64,000 bases of DNA, from NCBI GenBank assembly GCA_002082585.1, contig CP020563.1:5574001-5638000 (forward strand). Reading direction: 5' to 3'. The stretch comes from Kitasatospora albolonga. Lineage in GTDB: Bacteria > Actinomycetota > Actinomycetes > Streptomycetales > Streptomycetaceae. Of the stretch, positions 61,055-64,000 are shown in pieces. A program made the translations under genes and the position numbers. Below the pieces are notes generated by a model. The model saw only the letters and a program-made list of their open reading frames with translations, searched no databases and was not told the origin of the DNA. Within the stretch, counting starts at the first letter, position 1, and each line of letters begins with the position of its first letter.

Positions 61055-61249
61055 CTAGGTGTGGGCCGACCGCCGTTGGCGCGGCGGAGAGCTGACGACG
61101 ATGGCGGGCCTCATGAGTTTTGGCGCAAACATGAAGCCCACTGACGTGAGGGCAGTGGCGACGGGTCCGGTGGTGCCCAGTGACTGACCCGCTATCCGCA
61201 GTATCCGCAGTATCCGCAACAAACGCAACATCTTGAAGATGTGGATCAT
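61055..61249 (-). CDS. Possible small Leu/Arg-rich peptide
   Basis: The 64-residue frame starts MIHIFKMLRLLRILRILRI, an amphipathic or membrane-active helix made by a 9-base repeat, and then GQSLGTTGPVATALTSVGFM. No ribosome site or homologue is recognised. It may be a remnant, a small toxin or chance. Confidence 0.3.
   Translation of the reverse strand: MIHIFKMLRLLRILRILRIAGQSLGTTGPVATALTSVGFMFAPKLMRPAIVVSSPPRQRRSAHT
61191..61221. repeat. Nine-base tandem repeat
   Basis: TATCCGCAG occurs three times in succession between about 61191 and 61217, and CAACAAACGCAAC follows. On the minus strand it encodes LRILRILRI. Confidence 0.75.
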
Positions 61250-61339
61250 CTGGATGGACCCTGTGGGCGAGGGGCGGCCTCCCCGGCGCTCATCCCGCCG
61301 GGGAGGCCGCCTGTGGTGCGGCTGCCTGCTGCTCCGGGC

Positions 61340-61822
61340 TCAGCTGCCGCAGGCGCAGCCCGCTGCCGTCGGCTCGGGTGTCACGGTTTCGGCGGCCTCG
61401 CTCCCGCTGGTGCAGCAGGCGCCGCCTTCGGGTGCGGGGGTCTTGGTGAGCTGGTCGGCGTCGGCCTTGACGACGTAGACCTCCCACGGCTCCTTGCCGG
61501 GGCCGTGGACCCACACCTTGTCCTGGAGCGCGTAGCAGCAGGAGGTGTCGTTCTCCTCGAACGTGGCGAGGCCCGCCTCCTTGAGCCGGGTGGTGGCGGC
61601 GCTGACCTCGTCGGTGGTCTCCACCTCCACGCCGAGGTGGTCCAGGCGGGTTTCCTGGCCCGGCTCACCCTCGATGAGGACGAGCTTGAGCGGCGGGGCG
61701 GTGATCGCGAAGTTCGCGTAGCCGGGGCGGCGCTTGGCGGGCTCGACGCCGAAGAGCTGGGAGTAGAACGTGACCGACGCTTCGAGGTCGGCGACGTTGA
61801 GGGCGAGTTGGGCACGGGACAT
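61340..61822 (-). CDS. arsI: ArsI/CadI-family glyoxalase-fold metalloenzyme
   Basis: The 160-residue protein has a VOC fold: MSRAQLALNVADLEASVTFY at the start (first metal-ligand region), LDHLGVEVETTDEV (His), and DTSCCYALQDKVWVHGPGKE PWEVYVV with the vicinal cysteines and Glu. These cysteines mark ArsI C-As lyases and CadI cadmium-induced proteins. The Cys-rich tail (GACCTSG and AAGCACGS) adds metal ligands. It is divergent from arsR-acr3-arsC, with a shared operator. Confidence 0.85.
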   Translation of the reverse strand: MSRAQLALNVADLEASVTFYSQLFGVEPAKRRPGYANFAITAPPLKLVLIEGEPGQETRLDHLGVEVETTDEVSAATTRLKEAGLATFEENDTSCCYALQDKVWVHGPGKEPWEVYVVKADADQLTKTPAPEGGACCTSGSEAAETVTPEPTAAGCACGS

Positions 61823-61840
61823 GACGGTCTCCCTGGTTGG

Positions 61841-61866
61841 GTTGTATCGATGTCTGTCGATGCAAC
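61841..61866. promoter_or_regulatory. ArsR operator candidate
   Basis: GTTGTATCGA and TCGATGCAAC form a 9/10 inverted repeat with spacer TGTCTG. A related half-site TGCATCGA follows at 61876-61883. It sits in the 80-bp divergent interval between arsI and arsR. Confidence 0.65.
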
Positions 61867-61902
61867 CTTGTGCTCTGCATCGAAGAATGTCAACATAGAA
61901 GC

Positions 61903-62424
61903 ATGTCGAAACAAGAGCTCGTGGTGCTCGGCCAGGACGCCGCCGCCGAGGGGTGCTGCCCCGCCCTGCTGGCCACCCCCCTGGACGAAGGCCAGGCCGA
62001 GACGCTGGCGAAGGTGTTCAAGGCCCTGGGTGACCCGGTCCGGCTGCGGCTGCTGTCGATGATCGCCTCCCGTGCGGGCGGGGAGGTCTGCGTCTGCGAC
62101 CTCACGCCCGCCTTCGACCTGTCCCAGCCGACGATCTCCCACCACCTCAAACTGCTGAAGCAGGCCGGGCTCATCGACTCCGAGCGGCGCGGAACCTGGG
62201 TGTACTACCGGCTGCTGCCACAGACGACCGACCACCTCGCGGCGATCCTCACCCGGCCCGCCGGGCAGTCCCGGGCAGGGATCGCGCAGCCCGGGGCCGT
62301 ACAACAGACCGGGGTCGTGGAGCCCGGGACCGTACAGCAGTCCGGGGCCGTACAGCAGTCCGGTGCTGCCCCGGAGAAGCCCGCACCCGCCAGGGGCGCC
62401 GCACCCGCCGCGGCCGCTTCATGA
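61903..62424 (+). CDS. arsR: ArsR-family repressor with repetitive tail
   Basis: The 173-residue protein has a winged helix (AKVFKALGDPVRLRLLSMIA, FDLSQPTISHHLKLLKQAGL) and a metal site EVCVCDL (Cys63, Cys65) with Cys18-Cys19 nearby, an arsenite-type site. The last 50 residues are a Q-S-G-A-V repeat tail followed by Pro/Ala, unusual for this family. ATG 61903 is chosen over upstream non-homologous sequence. The stop overlaps acr3 (ATGA). Confidence 0.9.
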   Translation: MSKQELVVLGQDAAAEGCCPALLATPLDEGQAETLAKVFKALGDPVRLRLLSMIASRAGGEVCVCDLTPAFDLSQPTISHHLKLLKQAGLIDSERRGTWVYYRLLPQTTDHLAAILTRPAGQSRAGIAQPGAVQQTGVVEPGTVQQSGAVQQSGAAPEKPAPARGAAPAAAAS

Positions 62425-63527
62425 GCACCGGGCCCGCCGGGGTCGTCGCCGGGCGGTTGTCCTTCCTGGACCGCTTCCTGACCGTGTGGATTCTCGTCGC
62501 GATGGCCGCCGGCCTCGGTCTGGGCCGCCTCGTGCCCGGGCTGGGGGACGCGCTCGCGAAGGTCACTGTCACCGGCGTCTCGCTGCCGATCGCGCTCGGC
62601 CTGCTCGTGATGATGTACCCGGTGCTCGCCAAGGTCCGCTACGACCGCCTCGGCACCGTCACCCGTGACCGGCGCCTGCTGATCCCGTCCCTGGTCCTGA
62701 ACTGGGTCGTCGGCCCGGCCCTGATGTTCGCGCTGGCCTGGATCTTCCTGCCGGACCTGCCCGAATACCGCACCGGCCTGATCATCGTCGGCCTCGCCCG
62801 CTGCATCGCCATGGTGATCATCTGGAATGACCTCGCCCGCGGTGACCGCGAGGCCGCCGCCGTCCTGGTCGCCCTGAACTCCGTGTTCCAGGTGGTCGCG
62901 TTCGGCCTGCTCGGCTGGTTCTACCTCTCGCTGCTCCCCGGCTGGCTCGGCCTGGAACAGGCCGCGCTCGACGTGTCCGTGTGGGAGATCGCGCGCAGCG
63001 TGCTGATCTTCCTCGGCATCCCGCTGGTGGCGGGGTTCCTCACCCGCCGCCTGGGCGAGAGGGCCAAGGGGCGCACCTGGTACGAGACGCGGCTGATCCC
63101 CCGTATCGGGCCGTTCGCCCTGTACGGGCTGCTGTTCACGATCGTGGTGCTGTTCGCCCTCCAGGGCGAGGCCGTCACCTCGAAGCCGTTCGACGTCGTC
63201 CGGATCGCGGTGCCGCTGCTGGTGTACTTCGTTCTCATGTGGGCCGGGTCCATGGCCGTCGGCCGCGCCGTGGGGCTCGACCACCCGAAGGCGACCACGC
63301 TGGCGTTCACCGCTGCGGGCAACAACTTCGAGCTGGCCATCGCGGTCGCCATCGCCACCTTCGGCGCCACTTCCGGCCAGGCTCTCGCCGGGGTCGTCGG
63401 ACCTCTCGTTGAAGTCCCCGTTCTCATCGGCCTGGTCCATGTCGCCCTGGCCGCCCGCCGCTTCTTCCCCCGGCCCGCCCCGACGGCCGGACCGGCCCTC
63501 TCCCCGGAAAGTTCCGCCCATGTCTGA
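62421..63527 (+). CDS. acr3: ACR3-family arsenite efflux permease
   Basis: The 368-residue protein has ten transmembrane helices and the ACR3 signature: GLARCIAMVIIWNDLARGDR with the conserved Cys, and AFTAAGNNFELAIAVAIATF. It exports arsenite from the cytoplasm using the proton gradient. ATG 62421 overlaps the arsR stop and its own stop overlaps arsC by 8 bp. Confidence 0.95.
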   Translation: MSTGPAGVVAGRLSFLDRFLTVWILVAMAAGLGLGRLVPGLGDALAKVTVTGVSLPIALGLLVMMYPVLAKVRYDRLGTVTRDRRLLIPSLVLNWVVGPALMFALAWIFLPDLPEYRTGLIIVGLARCIAMVIIWNDLARGDREAAAVLVALNSVFQVVAFGLLGWFYLSLLPGWLGLEQAALDVSVWEIARSVLIFLGIPLVAGFLTRRLGERAKGRTWYETRLIPRIGPFALYGLLFTIVVLFALQGEAVTSKPFDVVRIAVPLLVYFVLMWAGSMAVGRAVGLDHPKATTLAFTAAGNNFELAIAVAIATFGATSGQALAGVVGPLVEVPVLIGLVHVALAARRFFPRPAPTAGPALSPESSAHV

Positions 63528-63948
63528 GCCCAGGCCGTCCGTGCCCAGGCCGTCCGTACTGTTCGTGTGCGTCCACAACGCCGGCCGTTCGCAGATGGCC
63601 GCCGCCTTCCTCGCCCACCTCTCCCGGGGTGAGGTCGAGGTCCGCTCCGCCGGGTCCGCACCGGCCGACGCCGTGAACCCGGCCGCCGTGCGGGTGATGG
63701 CGGAGGTGGGTATCGACCTGTCCGCCGAGACGCCGAAGGTCCTGACCGCCGACGCCGTACGGGCGTCGGACGTCGTGATCACCATGGGCTGCGGCGACAC
63801 CTGCCCCGTCTTCCCGGGCAAGCGCTACCTCGACTGGCAGCTCGACGACCCGGCCGGGCTCGGTGTCGAGGCCGTGCGGCCCGTCCGCGACGAGATCGAA
63901 CGGCGCGTTCGCGGCCTGCTCGCCGAGCTGCTGCCCGAACACGCCTGA
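63520..63948 (+). CDS. arsC: Arsenate reductase (low-molecular-weight phosphatase type)
   Basis: The 142-residue protein starts MSEPRPSVPRPSVLFVCVHN. The phosphate-binding loop is CVHNAGRS (Cys followed by R), then SAGSAPADAVNPAAVRVM, ITMGCGDTCPVFPGKRYLDW (with the Cys-Cys pair GCGDTCP) and DDPAGLGVEAVRPVRDEIE. It reduces arsenate to arsenite, using mycothiol/mycoredoxin or thioredoxin depending on the subtype. Its start lies 8 bases inside acr3. About 50 bp remain after the gene. Confidence 0.93.
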   Translation: MSEPRPSVPRPSVLFVCVHNAGRSQMAAAFLAHLSRGEVEVRSAGSAPADAVNPAAVRVMAEVGIDLSAETPKVLTADAVRASDVVITMGCGDTCPVFPGKRYLDWQLDDPAGLGVEAVRPVRDEIERRVRGLLAELLPEHA

Positions 63949-64000
63949 CGCGGGCGGGCCTGTACGGGGTGGTCGCCCGGCTCGGGGATCAGCGCGGTGC

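Overview
The window is chromosomal DNA of a Streptomyces species. The evidence is the very high G+C content, the strong G/C bias at third codon positions, the frequent GTG starts with start/stop overlaps, and marker genes such as wblC/whiB7, sigR-rsrA, DUF397 and Scr1-type regulators. From memory, the order uvrD2 - wblC - ABC1 kinase - TerD/AIM24 cluster - moaE - UPF0182 - aroA/rsgA - sigR/rsrA - HD proteins - def resembles the S. coelicolor core region around sigR (inference, not checked).

Layout. 1-10 kb: end of an M20 dipeptidase, nudC, a mycoredoxin with a sigma-R-type promoter, divergent uvrD2, then wblC behind a long leader with an upstream ORF and an intrinsic terminator (attenuator), an ABC1 kinase, a ThiF-like protein and a zinc metallopeptidase. 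10-19 kb: a TerD-AIM24 fusion followed by two more AIM24 genes, a NUDIX/zincin pair, an SDR epimerase, moaE, a 56-residue membrane protein and a PDZ-Lon protease. 19-26 kb: a UPF0182 membrane protein behind an ECF-type promoter, then a Sel1-repeat protein lying exactly between two identical initiator tRNA genes. 26-35 kb: a Fur-type regulator divergent from catalase, a CBS protein, hisN, a TetR/SMR pair, aroA-rsgA, an M50 peptidase, an SRAP protein and an alpha/beta hydrolase. 35-43 kb: sigR-rsrA with an autoregulatory promoter, two HD-domain membrane proteins, a TPR protein, def, a secreted M15 peptidase and a GlxA-type regulator.

44-55 kb is accessory in character. It holds a probable restriction-modification pair with lower G+C, two Streptomyces-type hypothetical proteins, a five-gene translationally coupled operon of unknown small proteins, a divergent XRE(DUF5753)/DUF397 module, two regulators that appear to have lost their N-terminal HTH, and a second DUF397 gene. 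54.6-64 kb: a three-gene ABC-2 exporter behind a DasR-like palindrome, a run of small unknown or membrane proteins, a PIN toxin gene with an internal deletion next to an intact-looking antitoxin, and a divergent arsenic locus (arsI / arsR-acr3-arsC).

Themes. (1) Thiol/oxidative stress: sigR-rsrA, the mycoredoxin and the catalase/Fur pair, with two near-perfect sigma-R sites. (2) Antibiotic response: the wblC attenuator. (3) Many proteins carry in-frame low-complexity expansions. (4) The best candidates for something undescribed are the five-gene operon at 49600-51437, whose products repeat a C-x-L-x3-H-x3-H motif, the two-gene restriction-modification locus with zinc-ribbon-like methylase inserts at 44908-47768, and the TerD/AIM24 cluster.
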